Position numbers and translations under genes: made by a program. Positions 1 to 7,898 of a stretch of DNA of 36,494 nucleotides are shown in pieces (position 1 is the stretch's first letter; the number at the start of each line of letters is the position of its first letter). Origin of the DNA: Gemmatimonadaceae bacterium (GTDB lineage Bacteria > Gemmatimonadota > Gemmatimonadetes > Gemmatimonadales > Gemmatimonadaceae); contig JANYHT010000069.1 in NCBI GenBank assembly GCA_025358925.1, positions 1 through 36,494 on the forward strand, written 5' to 3'. Below the pieces are notes generated by a model that was given only the letters and a program-made list of their open reading frames with translations, was not told where the DNA came from and ran no database searches.

Positions 1-778
1 CGCCGATTGCACGTAACAGCGCGTTGTACGTCGCGAGATCGCTTAGTCCTTGCTCTTGTACCAATGCGGTTTCCACGAGCTGTCGAACCGTCCCTTCCCG
101 CGCGAGACACAGCGTCGCAATGTTGTCAACGAGGGAGTGACGCGTGGTGATGCTGGCCAAGTAGCGCGGCGTACCTCCGAACACGCAGTACATCATGACG
201 CGATCCCGCAGCGCCGAAAACGGTGCCAGCTCGGCGGCATACCAATAGTTGAACGGTTGTAAGCGACAGGTCCATTCAAACCGACCATACAACGGTGACC
301 CGCTTTGATTCAGTGTTTCGAGCAGACGGATCGATGAACCGCACAGCACAAACACCAGGGATCGGTGCGGACGTTTCGCTTCCCACACCGCATTGAGTTG
401 TAACGCAACATCGCGCAGTCCGTCGTCCGTACCGTCACTCAAATACTGAAACTCGTCGAGCACCACTACGAGCGGCCCAGTGCCGTCCATTTCAATCAAG
501 TGACGAAAGATGTTACGCCACGACTGAAAGTCTTGGTCGTCCAGCTGCTCACCGGTAAAGATGCGCATCGCGTCGACTAATGCCGAGCGATTTTGACCCC
601 CCGTCGTTTCAGCGGCCGTGAAGTAGAAGAGTCGCGTCTCGGTCGGCCATGCGTTTGTAATCAGGAACGTCTTCCCAACGCGCCTCCGTCCATACAGCAG
701 CATGAGCTGCGGAGAGCCCCTTCCAAGAAGTCCCAAGAGGCGCTGCTGTTCAACTTCCCTGTCAACGAGTTTTGTCAT
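1..778 (-). CDS. AAA+ ATPase, ATPase_2/DUF234 type (partial)
   Basis: The gene starts at ATG 778-776 and runs off the left edge, leaving 259 visible codons. A Walker A motif (YGRRRVGKT, residues 29-37) and Walker B motif (VVVLDEF, 104-110) followed by QYL are the hallmark of the ATPase_2 family. A sensor-1-like strand (VFVLCGSS) lies near 142-149 and a SPLYGR motif at 161-166. Such proteins usually carry a C-terminal DUF234 or nuclease-like domain, which would lie outside the window. The family is common in archaea and patchy in bacteria, often on accessory DNA; its role is poorly known and no substrate can be given. The gene points away from the flagellar operon and its upstream DNA is AT-rich, so acquisition by transfer is plausible but inferred. 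Confidence 0.85.
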   Translation of the reverse strand, partial: MTKLVDREVEQQRLLGLLGRGSPQLMLLYGRRRVGKTFLITNAWPTETRLFYFTAAETTGGQNRSALVDAMRIFTGEQLDDQDFQSWRNIFRHLIEMDGTGPLVVVLDEFQYLSDGTDDGLRDVALQLNAVWEAKRPHRSLVFVLCGSSIRLLETLNQSGSPLYGRFEWTCRLQPFNYWYAAELAPFSALRDRVMMYCVFGGTPRYLASITTRHSLVDNIATLCLAREGTVRQLVETALVQEQGLSDLATYNALLRAIG

Positions 779-1113
779 TGTAGTGATGTAATACCTATAG
801 TACTATGATGCAATAATCAGGATGAGTATTTATTGTGTCGTCTTACTATAGTAATATACTACTATACTTTATCATAAGTTACTTTGAATCGGCAATTATG
901 CCCCGTTCCTCGGCAGTTTGTGCCGTAGCACACAGATTAATCCGCATTCGAAGTTTCGAAAGAAATCAATAAGCACTTGCGATTAAAAGAGTTACACATC
1001 GACCTCGACATCCAGCAGCGTGGTACGAGCCCTGCTTTATCGATGGTCGAGAGCGTCCGTCTGGCGACCTCCGCCTGCGCGGCGTGCTCCACCACTCGAA
1101 TTGCCAACGCCCG
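779..1113. other. AT-rich intergenic region between ATPase and fliQ
   Basis: This 335-base stretch has no convincing gene. Its left part (about 785-890) is markedly AT-rich and has two perfect palindromes. A tandem TTCGAA-GT-TTCGAA lies at 947-960. Positions 1000-1113 return to the base composition of the flagellar genes but no frame there resembles the end of fliP or another flagellar gene. Promoters for the ATPase (leftward) and fliQ (rightward) should lie here, but no confident -35/-10 or sigma-28 site could be assigned. Confidence 0.6.
797..854. repeat. Pair of AT-rich TAGTA/TACTA palindromes
   Basis: ATAGTACTAT (797-806) and TTACTATAGTAA (843-854) are perfect palindromes sharing the TAGTA/TACTA half-site. 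More TACTA units follow directly (TATACTACTATAC, about 856-868). They lie 19-90 bases upstream of the ATPase start codon. The arrangement fits operator sites for a DNA-binding regulator of that gene, but no regulator is visible, so the role is inferred. Confidence 0.5.
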
Positions 1114-1383
1114 ATGTCGCACCAGCTGGTCATCGACTTAACGCGAGATGCCATCATCACGGCGCTGATGCTAGCGGCCCCGATGCTGCTCATTGCGCTG
1201 GGCGTCGGTCTCATAATCAGCATCATCCAATCGGTCACGCAAATCCAAGAACAGACCTTGGTTTTCGTGCCGAAGCTCGTGCTCGTTGGCGGTGCATTCA
1301 TCGTCGGCCTGCCGTGGTTGCTGCAAATCCTCATTCGCTACACGCAACAATTGATTCGCGGCATTCCGACGATGGTGTCATGA
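1114..1383 (+). CDS. fliQ: Flagellar export apparatus protein FliQ
   Basis: An 89-residue protein with two hydrophobic helices (about 15-40 and 50-75), the usual FliQ size. The central segment SIIQSVTQIQEQTLVFVPK is highly characteristic of FliQ. FliQ packs with FliP and FliR as the export gate inside the MS ring. ATG 1114 was chosen because it gives the family's N-terminus (MSHQLVIDL); a GTG at 1084 would add ten untypical residues. The stop overlaps the fliR start by four bases (ATGA), indicating translational coupling. fliP, its usual upstream partner, is not directly upstream. Confidence 0.95.
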   Translation: MSHQLVIDLTRDAIITALMLAAPMLLIALGVGLIISIIQSVTQIQEQTLVFVPKLVLVGGAFIVGLPWLLQILIRYTQQLIRGIPTMVS

Positions 1384-2186
1384 ACAATTTCGTCGCGGCA
1401 GGGCTCCCTGATTTTTTTGCGCCGGGCATTGCAACCGCATTCCTCCTGACCACGCTCCGCGTTGGTGGACTGCTACTCACCGCGCCCGTATGGTCAGCCA
1501 AAACCGTACCGATGAAGTTACGCACGGCATTGATGGTGATGTTCGCCATCATGATTGCGCCGTCGGCCAATGCCAGTGCGGATGTCGCCACGTTGCAACT
1601 CACGCCCGCGACGTTTCTCACCGAAACCGTCATCGGATTGATCATCGGACTCTGCGCGTCATTAACAATCGCCGCCGCAGAATTTGGTGGTGAGTTGATC
1701 ACGACCACGATTGGTCTCTCGGGCGCCGCCATTCTCGACCCAACCAACAATACACAAGGTTCGGTCTTTTCAACGCTGATGCAGTTGCTCGCGCTTGCGG
1801 TGCTCTTGGTCAGCAATGGTCACATCATCATGCTGCAAGCACTCGCGCAGAGTTTTCACGCGATGCCATTAGGTGTCGTTCCCGATATACGCGCTGCCAT
1901 GGGAGCGTTTGTGCCAACGGCGAAAGTGATCTTCACCTCAGGATTGCAGTTCGCGGCACCAGTCATCGCCGCGATCTTCGTAACCAATCTTGCGCTTGCC
2001 GTACTCGGTCGCGCCGCGCCGCAATTGCAGATCATGAGCGTGGCGTTTCCGCTGCAGATTGGTGTAGGACTGCTCACGTTTGCTGGCTCCATCGCGTTGA
2101 TGATTCACGTGATGAGTGATTGGACGACGGGATTTAACGGCACGTTGGAAATATTCGCACGCGCCGCGCGCGTGGCGGTGCGCTGA
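1380..2186 (+). CDS. fliR: Flagellar export apparatus protein FliR
   Basis: A 268-residue membrane protein with about six hydrophobic segments, the usual FliR length. The early LRVGG, the PVWSAKTVPMKLR segment near residues 38-50 and the hydrophobic C-terminal half with a PLQIGVGL motif are family features. FliR is the single-copy subunit of the FliP5-FliQ4-FliR1 gate. ATG 1380 overlaps the fliQ stop (ATGA). The reading frame stays open back to 1020, but that extension has no FliR similarity and overlaps fliQ in another frame. One base separates its stop from the flhB start. Confidence 0.95.
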   Translation: MNNFVAAGLPDFFAPGIATAFLLTTLRVGGLLLTAPVWSAKTVPMKLRTALMVMFAIMIAPSANASADVATLQLTPATFLTETVIGLIIGLCASLTIAAAEFGGELITTTIGLSGAAILDPTNNTQGSVFSTLMQLLALAVLLVSNGHIIMLQALAQSFHAMPLGVVPDIRAAMGAFVPTAKVIFTSGLQFAAPVIAAIFVTNLALAVLGRAAPQLQIMSVAFPLQIGVGLLTFAGSIALMIHVMSDWTTGFNGTLEIFARAARVAVR

Positions 2187-2187
2187 G

Positions 2188-3279
2188 ATGGCGGACGATG
2201 CCGGCGAAAAGACAGAAGACCCCACAGGCAAGCGCCTGGAGGAAGCGCGATCGCGAGGACAGATCGCAAAAAGTCCAGAGCTCATGACGGCCGTGCTATT
2301 GCTCGGATCGACGATGACGCTCTCGATGGCGGGACCAACGCTGTGGCGCTTCCTGCTTGATACGATGGGTCAGAGCTTGGCCACTTCATCTGATGTCGAA
2401 CACGCCGGCGCTTCAGTCATTCCGTATATACAGTCAATGGGATTTCGCGCCATCGTCGCGATGGTCGGTGTCATGGGCGCGATGGCGGTTATGGCGCTTG
2501 CCGTTCAGGCCGCGCAAACCGGCTTCATGTTTTCGACCAAAGGGCTTGCACCCAAGTGGAACAAGCTCAATCCGATGAACAATCTCAAACGACTGCTTGG
2601 CAAACAGTCACTCATTGAGCTGGCGAAAGCATTGCTAAAAATGAGCATCGTCAGCTGGGCCGTGTACGCCACGCTCAGCGATGCATGGCCCGACATTCAA
2701 GGGCTGGCGCTGCAAACACCGACTGCCTTGCTCGCCGTCATACAGAAGTATTGCTTGGCGTTGTTGCGCAATGCGGGTTTGATGTTTCTCGCGCTCGCCG
2801 GTGCCGACTATGCGTGGCAGCGCTTTAGTACAACACAAAGCCTGCGTATGACGAAGAATGAAGTGAAGGAAGAGAACAAAGCGCAGGAGGGCGATCAGGG
2901 GATGAAGGGTCGTCGCCGAGCGATTGGTCGGGAACGTATACGTCGTCAGATGTTTGCTGCGGTGCCCAAAGCCGATGTGGTGATTGTGAATCCGATTCAT
3001 ATCGCCATCGCCATTAAGTACGATCCGAGCATTGCACCAGCGCCGTACGTGGTCGCACTCGGCCAACGCAAGATCGCGCTACGCATCAAAGAACTCGCCT
3101 TTCAGCACGGTGTGCCCGTCATTGAAAATATCCCGCTGGCGCGCGCGCTGATCGCATCAGCGAAAGTCGGTACTGTCATTCCGGTCGAGATGTATCTCGC
3201 CGTGGCTGAAGTGTTGGCGTTCGTGTTGAAGCAACGTGAACGCTATGGCTCGCGCTGGCGTGGAACGGTGGCCGCATGA
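2188..3279 (+). CDS. flhB: Flagellar export switch protein FlhB, variant NPIH site
   Basis: A 363-residue protein with the FlhB N-terminal signature (EKTEDPTGKRLEEARSRGQI), four hydrophobic segments, and the cytoplasmic domain starting near 225 (MTKNEVKEENK). FlhB cleaves itself between Asn and Pro of NPTH to switch export from rod/hook substrates to filament substrates. Here the motif reads N268-P269-I270-H271 (2989-3000), so Thr is replaced by Ile while the cleaved Asn-Pro pair and His remain. Length and flanking residues (VIVNP, then AIAIKYD) are otherwise normal. Translation is coupled to flhA by a four-base overlap. Confidence 0.95.
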   Translation: MADDAGEKTEDPTGKRLEEARSRGQIAKSPELMTAVLLLGSTMTLSMAGPTLWRFLLDTMGQSLATSSDVEHAGASVIPYIQSMGFRAIVAMVGVMGAMAVMALAVQAAQTGFMFSTKGLAPKWNKLNPMNNLKRLLGKQSLIELAKALLKMSIVSWAVYATLSDAWPDIQGLALQTPTALLAVIQKYCLALLRNAGLMFLALAGADYAWQRFSTTQSLRMTKNEVKEENKAQEGDQGMKGRRRAIGRERIRRQMFAAVPKADVVIVNPIHIAIAIKYDPSIAPAPYVVALGQRKIALRIKELAFQHGVPVIENIPLARALIASAKVGTVIPVEMYLAVAEVLAFVLKQRERYGSRWRGTVAA

Positions 3280-5393
3280 CCACCACGGCGTCGTCCGTTC
3301 CGTTCGAGAGTGCAAACTCGCGGAAGCGTGCCGAAGCGGCACTCGCGCTCTCCGTCGTACTCATTTTGGCGTTAATCGTTGTTCCGCTGCCGCCGGTGCT
3401 GCTCGACTTGTGTCTCGCGGCAAGCATCGGTCTGTCGCTCGTGGTGTTGCTCGTCGCGTTGTACACCACAAATCCGCTCGACTTCAGCAGCTTCCCAGCA
3501 CTGCTGCTGTTGTTGACCCTGTTTCGTATTGGTCTCAACGTTTCGTCAACGCGACTGATTCTCACGCATGGTCACGCCGGCAAAGTGATCGAAGCGTTTG
3601 GACAGTTTGTGATTGGCGGAAACTACGCAGTTGGTATCGTCATTTTCCTGTTGTTGATCGGCATTAATTTCATCGTTATTACGAAGGGTGCTGGTCGTAT
3701 CGCCGAAGTGGGAGCGCGTTTCACCTTGGACGCGATGCCAGGCAAGCAAATGGCCATCGACGCCGACCTCTCTGCAGGACTGATCGACGAAAAGGAAGCG
3801 CGTTCGCGCCGCAATGAAATCTCCCGCACCGCGGATTTTTACGGCGCGATGGACGGCGCATCCAAGTATGTAAAGGGTGACGCCGTACTCGGTCTGCTCG
3901 TGGTGGCGATCAACATTTTGGGCGGCATTTTCATTGGCGTTGTGCAGAAGGGCATGGACATCACCAAGGCGGCCAGCACCTACACACTGCTGACTGTTGG
4001 TGATGGCTTGGTGTCTCAAGTACCGGCGCTGATCATCAGCACCGCTGCCGGTTTGATGGTTACGAGCGCAACGGGTACAGATCGCATTGGCGTGGTGTTG
4101 AGCCGCCAATTGGGTGGACATCCGCGTGCCATGTGGATGGCGGCTGGTGTGCTGTCGTCATTCGCGCTTGTGCCGGGGCTACCGATGTTTCCGTTTCTTT
4201 CGCTGGGTATTGGCGCGGCGTTTCTCGCGCGATCAGCCAGCAAGAACGAAATCCGTCGCAATGCACTCGCGCTGGTGTCGGATGCGCCGGTTGCGGAAGC
4301 GCCCGCGCCGGCGGACCCGATGCGTGATCTGTTGCAGCTCGATCCGATCGAGCTTGAAGTGGGCTACGCGCTCATTCCGTTGGTGGACGAGGGACAGGGT
4401 GGTGATCTGCTTGAGCGCATTTCGTTGCTGCGCAAACAAGCCGCGCTGGAACTCGGCATTCTCGTACCGCCCATTCGTATTCGCGACGACATCCGCCTTC
4501 CCGCCAACGAGTATGTCATCAAGTTGCGCGGTTCCGAAGTTGCACGCGCGGAAGTGTTGCCACGGTTCATGATGGCGTTGGACACCGGTGGTGTTGTTGC
4601 AGAGATCGACGGGATGGAAACAGTTGATCCGTCGTTCGGTATGCCGGCCCGTTGGGTCGCGATGTCGCGTCGCACCGAAGCTGAAGCCTTAGGCTACGTC
4701 GTCGTCGAACCGACGACCGTGATTGCGACACATCTGTTGGAGACGCTCAAGACGAGCGCTGCAGATTTGCTTGGTCGCCAAGAAGTGCAAGAAATGGTGG
4801 AGACCCTGAAGAAGACACATCCGGCGCTTGTGGAAGAAATTATTCCGGGCAAGGTGTCGCTCAGCGTGCTGCATCGGGTGCTCCAGCGGTTACTGCGCGA
4901 GCGCGTGCCTATTCGCGATCTCGTCACGATTCTTGAAGCAATTGGCGATGGCGCAGAAACTACAAAGGATCCAGAAGCACTCACCGAAATTGTGCGCAGA
5001 TCGCTTACCAACGTCATCGCGCGCCTGTTTGCCGATCAAAGCGGACTTGTTCGCGGCATCACGATTGGCGCGAAGCTCGAGTCGGCATTGCTCGGTCTTT
5101 TCTCTCCGCGTGGTGCGCAGCCGAACGCACCGATGCTCACGCCCGATTCGCTGGCCGCGATGCTACGCGACCTCAATCACATGGCAACCACTTATGCCAT
5201 TGACGGACGCCCGTTGCCCCTCATCACACCGCCGTCGTTGCGCATTGGCGTTCGTCGTCTGATCGAACCCGTGCTACCGAGTTTGCCTGTGATCTCGCTG
5301 GCAGAACTGCCGCCGTCTATCACGCTCAGTAGCGTGGCCACTTGGGAAATGCAGCATGCCGCCACGCAATACGCAGGATCTTATGCCGCTTGA
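3276..5393 (+). CDS. flhA: Flagellar export gate protein FlhA
   Basis: A 705-residue protein, typical length for FlhA. The N-terminal half has about eight hydrophobic helices. Between them lies the conserved cytoplasmic loop with PGKQMAIDADLSAGLID and the R-R-N-E-ISRTADFYGAMDGASKYVKGDA region (about residues 155-205, quoted in parts). The C-terminal half (from about 345) is the soluble FlhA-C domain that docks chaperone-substrate complexes and forms the nonameric ring. ATG 3276 overlaps the flhB stop. The last ten bases overlap the flhF start. Confidence 0.97.
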   Translation: MTTTASSVPFESANSRKRAEAALALSVVLILALIVVPLPPVLLDLCLAASIGLSLVVLLVALYTTNPLDFSSFPALLLLLTLFRIGLNVSSTRLILTHGHAGKVIEAFGQFVIGGNYAVGIVIFLLLIGINFIVITKGAGRIAEVGARFTLDAMPGKQMAIDADLSAGLIDEKEARSRRNEISRTADFYGAMDGASKYVKGDAVLGLLVVAINILGGIFIGVVQKGMDITKAASTYTLLTVGDGLVSQVPALIISTAAGLMVTSATGTDRIGVVLSRQLGGHPRAMWMAAGVLSSFALVPGLPMFPFLSLGIGAAFLARSASKNEIRRNALALVSDAPVAEAPAPADPMRDLLQLDPIELEVGYALIPLVDEGQGGDLLERISLLRKQAALELGILVPPIRIRDDIRLPANEYVIKLRGSEVARAEVLPRFMMALDTGGVVAEIDGMETVDPSFGMPARWVAMSRRTEAEALGYVVVEPTTVIATHLLETLKTSAADLLGRQEVQEMVETLKKTHPALVEEIIPGKVSLSVLHRVLQRLLRERVPIRDLVTILEAIGDGAETTKDPEALTEIVRRSLTNVIARLFADQSGLVRGITIGAKLESALLGLFSPRGAQPNAPMLTPDSLAAMLRDLNHMATTYAIDGRPLPLITPPSLRIGVRRLIEPVLPSLPVISLAELPPSITLSSVATWEMQHAATQYAGSYAA

Positions 5394-6225
5394 ACGCATT
5401 CGCGGAGCAGACATTTCGCATGTCGCCGATCGTGCCCGCCGCACGTTGGGTGATGACGTCATGATCTTACACACGCGCATGGTACGCGAAGGTGGCGTGT
5501 CCATGGTGGAAGTGCTCGCTGCCCCGTCATCGGTGATTGATCGAGTACGCGCACAGCTGGAACCGCAGCCGTTTCCGCGCAACATGCGCGCGGCCGATGG
5601 GGCGCCGTATCGCATTGCGCTGGTTGGACCAACCGGCGCCGGCAAGACGACAACGGCAGCGAAATTGGCGGTACGTCGTGGCATGTTTGGCGCCGCTCGA
5701 CCAGGGTTGCTGACGCTCGACACGTATCGCGTGGGCGGCATGGAGCAACTCGCGACGTATGCAGAACTTGCCGACGTGCCGTTTGAAGTGGTGTTTGACG
5801 CGCGTGATATTCCGGCCGCGATGAAAAGATTGTCGTCATGCGACGTGGTGATCATCGACACGCCGGGGCGTAGTCCTGCGTCGGCAGAGCTGACTGAACG
5901 CTGGCGAACGTTGCTCGACGAGCTCGCGCCGGATGAAGTGCATCTCGTGATGCCGGCGACAGTGCGCGCCGACCTCGCGATGGATATTGGTCGCGCGTAT
6001 AGCGCAACGAAAGCGCATCGCGGCGCGACGCATGTGTTGCTGTCGAAGGTTGATGAAGTGCCGCGCGAATCCGGTATCGCTGATCTCGCACTTTCGTTGG
6101 ACATGCCGACACGTTGGGTCAGCGATGGGCAAGATGTACCCGCCGATCTCAAGCCTGGTGTGCAACGCATGTTACGCGCGTACGGATTACCGGTAGATGC
6201 GGAAGCTGACTGGATGCCCGCATGA
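5383..6225 (+). CDS. flhF: FlhF-type SRP-family GTPase, short N-terminus
   Basis: A 280-residue SRP-type GTPase. The P-loop is GPTGAGKTTT (82-91), followed by the LTLDTYRVGG (G2) and IIDTPGRS (G3) motifs and LSKVDE (G4) near 220. FlhF sets flagellar site and number in many bacteria, with FlhG as partner. ATG 5383 has AGGA four bases upstream and overlaps the flhA end; an earlier in-frame ATG (5356) is possible. The basic region before the G domain is only about 75 residues, shorter than in well-studied FlhF proteins (350-450 residues), so this is a compact form. The gene is coupled to flhG by an ATGA overlap. Confidence 0.9.
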   Translation: MPLERIRGADISHVADRARRTLGDDVMILHTRMVREGGVSMVEVLAAPSSVIDRVRAQLEPQPFPRNMRAADGAPYRIALVGPTGAGKTTTAAKLAVRRGMFGAARPGLLTLDTYRVGGMEQLATYAELADVPFEVVFDARDIPAAMKRLSSCDVVIIDTPGRSPASAELTERWRTLLDELAPDEVHLVMPATVRADLAMDIGRAYSATKAHRGATHVLLSKVDEVPRESGIADLALSLDMPTRWVSDGQDVPADLKPGVQRMLRAYGLPVDAEADWMPA

Positions 6226-7106
6226 CGGCGCCCGTCGTGACATCCAACCGCGGTGGATCGCAAATCGATGCGCTGTTGCGCGACGCGAATCGTGGCCACG
6301 CGCGCGATGCACGCCATCATGCGGATGAGCGTGGCGTGCCAACGCTGTTGTGCGCGAGTGGGCGTGGCGGCAGCGGCACATCGCTGATTGCCACGCTCCT
6401 CGCCGTCGCGGCGGCGGGAGAAGGTTATCGCGTATTGCTCGTAGACGCTGATGATCTTGTTGGACCGATCGCGATGCTGCTCGGTGTCAAAGCACGTGCG
6501 AGCTGGCAGGATTTGCGTGGTGGTCGCGTGCAGCCGATGGATATCGCACTCCGACTGAGCACGACGCTCACATGTGTTGCCGGTGGTGCGGCGCGCGTTG
6601 AACACGGTGCCGCGTCGCTGGTGACGGCCGCCGAACGGAAAGCGTGCATGCGTCGCGTGAGTACGTTGGCCGAACACATGGATCTTGTGGTCATCGACTG
6701 TGGATCGCGCGTCGATACGCTGATGGCAGCGATCACGCCGCATGCGAATGAACGACTGCTTACCGTCACGGCCGGAAGTGATCCGATCGCACTCGCGGCG
6801 ACGTTCGCGTTGTGCAAGGCTGCGCGTATGCGCGCGGGTGCCCTTTCGCTGGATGTACTCGTCAATCGGCATGAGGGAGCCGAAGCGGCGCATTGCTTCG
6901 ACGTCATCGATGCCGGCGCTCGCCAATTTCTTGGAACTGCACTGCGTTTTGCTGGTGCGGTGCCCATCGATCCGACGCTCGACACTGCGCTTCGTGCAGG
7001 GATGTCCTTCCCCGATGCCGTCGCTGGTTCGCCCGCAGCAATTGCCGCTCACGAAGTCGTGATGCGCGTGCTCACCGGCGCCTCTCTCTCCCGCTCAGGT
7101 ACCTGA
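6222..7106 (+). CDS. flhG: FlhG/MinD-like protein with degenerate P-loop
   Basis: A 294-residue protein placed and shaped like FlhG (YlxH/FleN), the MinD-family ATPase that limits flagellar number and acts on FlhF. The fold is recognisable: VLLVDADDLVGPIAMLLGV resembles the MinD segment after the P-loop, and LVVIDCGS matches the Walker B strand. The deviant Walker A motif, normally K-G-G-x-G-K-S/T, is R48-G-G-S-G-T53-S54 (6360-6383), so both lysines are gone. Lys loss at the second position should strongly weaken ATP binding or hydrolysis. It may be an inactive FlhF partner. The N-terminal tail keeps a DQ-like QIDALLR segment (about 14-20), as in FlhG activators of FlhF. Confidence 0.85.
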   Translation: MTAPVVTSNRGGSQIDALLRDANRGHARDARHHADERGVPTLLCASGRGGSGTSLIATLLAVAAAGEGYRVLLVDADDLVGPIAMLLGVKARASWQDLRGGRVQPMDIALRLSTTLTCVAGGAARVEHGAASLVTAAERKACMRRVSTLAEHMDLVVIDCGSRVDTLMAAITPHANERLLTVTAGSDPIALAATFALCKAARMRAGALSLDVLVNRHEGAEAAHCFDVIDAGARQFLGTALRFAGAVPIDPTLDTALRAGMSFPDAVAGSPAAIAAHEVVMRVLTGASLSRSGT

Positions 7107-7142
7107 ACCGTGTCCCTTGCCACACTCCAAGGATCTCCCGCC

Positions 7143-7898
7143 ATGACCACTCAGCTCTGGCAGTCGTACCACGCGGGTAATCAGTCCGCCCGTGATCGTC
7201 TGCTCGAAGATCACTTGGGGCTTGTCCATCATGTCGCACGTCAGGTATCGCGCACGCTTGCGGTTCGCGCCGACTTTGATGAATTGGTAAGCGCCGGAAC
7301 GATTGGCCTGATGACCGCGCTGGAAGGATTCGATTCGTCGCGCGGTCTCGCGTTTAGTACGTTTGCGGCACCGCGAATTCGCGGCGCGATCCTCGACGAA
7401 CTGCGCAAACAGGATCACGTGCCGCGTTCGATTCGTCGCAAGACGCGCGACATGTCGGCCGCACGCGAAGCCTGGATGCGCGCCCATGGACGCGCGCCCG
7501 AAGATCGGCAGTTGGCTGAACAGTTGGGGATTGACATGGACACGTTGTGGCGCTGGCAGGCTGACGTCGAAGGCGCACATCACATGCCGTTGGATCGTGC
7601 GCCAGGTGATCGCGAAAACAACGCGCCGACGCCAGCTGACATGCTACCAGGTTGCGAAGAATCAGAAATCGAAGACAGTCTCACACATGAACAGGAAGTC
7701 GCTCATCTCAAACATGCGATTTTGCGATTGAAGGATCAGGAGCGTGTGGTGTTGTCGCTGTACTACTTCGAAGAGCTCAAGCTGCACGAAATCGCAAAAG
7801 TGCTTGAGCTCACCGAGTCGCGCGTTTCACAAATTCGCTCAAAGGCCTTGAGTAAGCTGCGTGTTGATCTGAAGCCGTTGCGCGAGCAAGTGGCGTGA
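7143..7898 (+). CDS. fliA: Flagellar sigma factor FliA (sigma-28)
   Basis: A 251-residue group 3 sigma factor. Region 2 is clear (LVSAGTIGLMTALEGFD, then FSTFAAPRIRGAILDELR), followed by PRSIRRK of region 3 and region 4 with the helix-turn-helix LHEIAKVLELTESRVSQI. The order and RGAILDELR motif match the FliA/WhiG family, which directs late flagellar and chemotaxis genes. ATG 7143 was chosen because AAGGA lies nine bases upstream; a GTG at 7110 could add 11 residues. The anti-sigma gene flgM is not in the window. The stop overlaps the next gene by four bases. Confidence 0.95.
   Translation: MTTQLWQSYHAGNQSARDRLLEDHLGLVHHVARQVSRTLAVRADFDELVSAGTIGLMTALEGFDSSRGLAFSTFAAPRIRGAILDELRKQDHVPRSIRRKTRDMSAAREAWMRAHGRAPEDRQLAEQLGIDMDTLWRWQADVEGAHHMPLDRAPGDRENNAPTPADMLPGCEESEIEDSLTHEQEVAHLKHAILRLKDQERVVLSLYYFEELKLHEIAKVLELTESRVSQIRSKALSKLRVDLKPLREQVA

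Noticed and set aside
983-1015. TAAA-type sigma-28 promoter before fliQ
   Set aside because: The -10 half does not match GCCGATAA at the right spacing.
937-1122. Small minus-strand frame with a helical look upstream of fliQ
   Set aside because: No family could be recognised and it overlaps the fliQ start; evidence is too weak to call a gene or a remnant.
1020-1379. N-terminal extension of fliR
   Set aside because: The extension has no FliR similarity, overlaps fliQ in another frame, and the ATG at 1380 gives the normal length and an ATGA overlap.
5274-7052. A 592-codon open frame on the minus strand across flhF and flhG
   Set aside because: It mirrors the codon structure of the plus-strand genes, is rich in Arg/Ser/Thr, and has no recognisable domain. 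The plus-strand genes have clear motifs.
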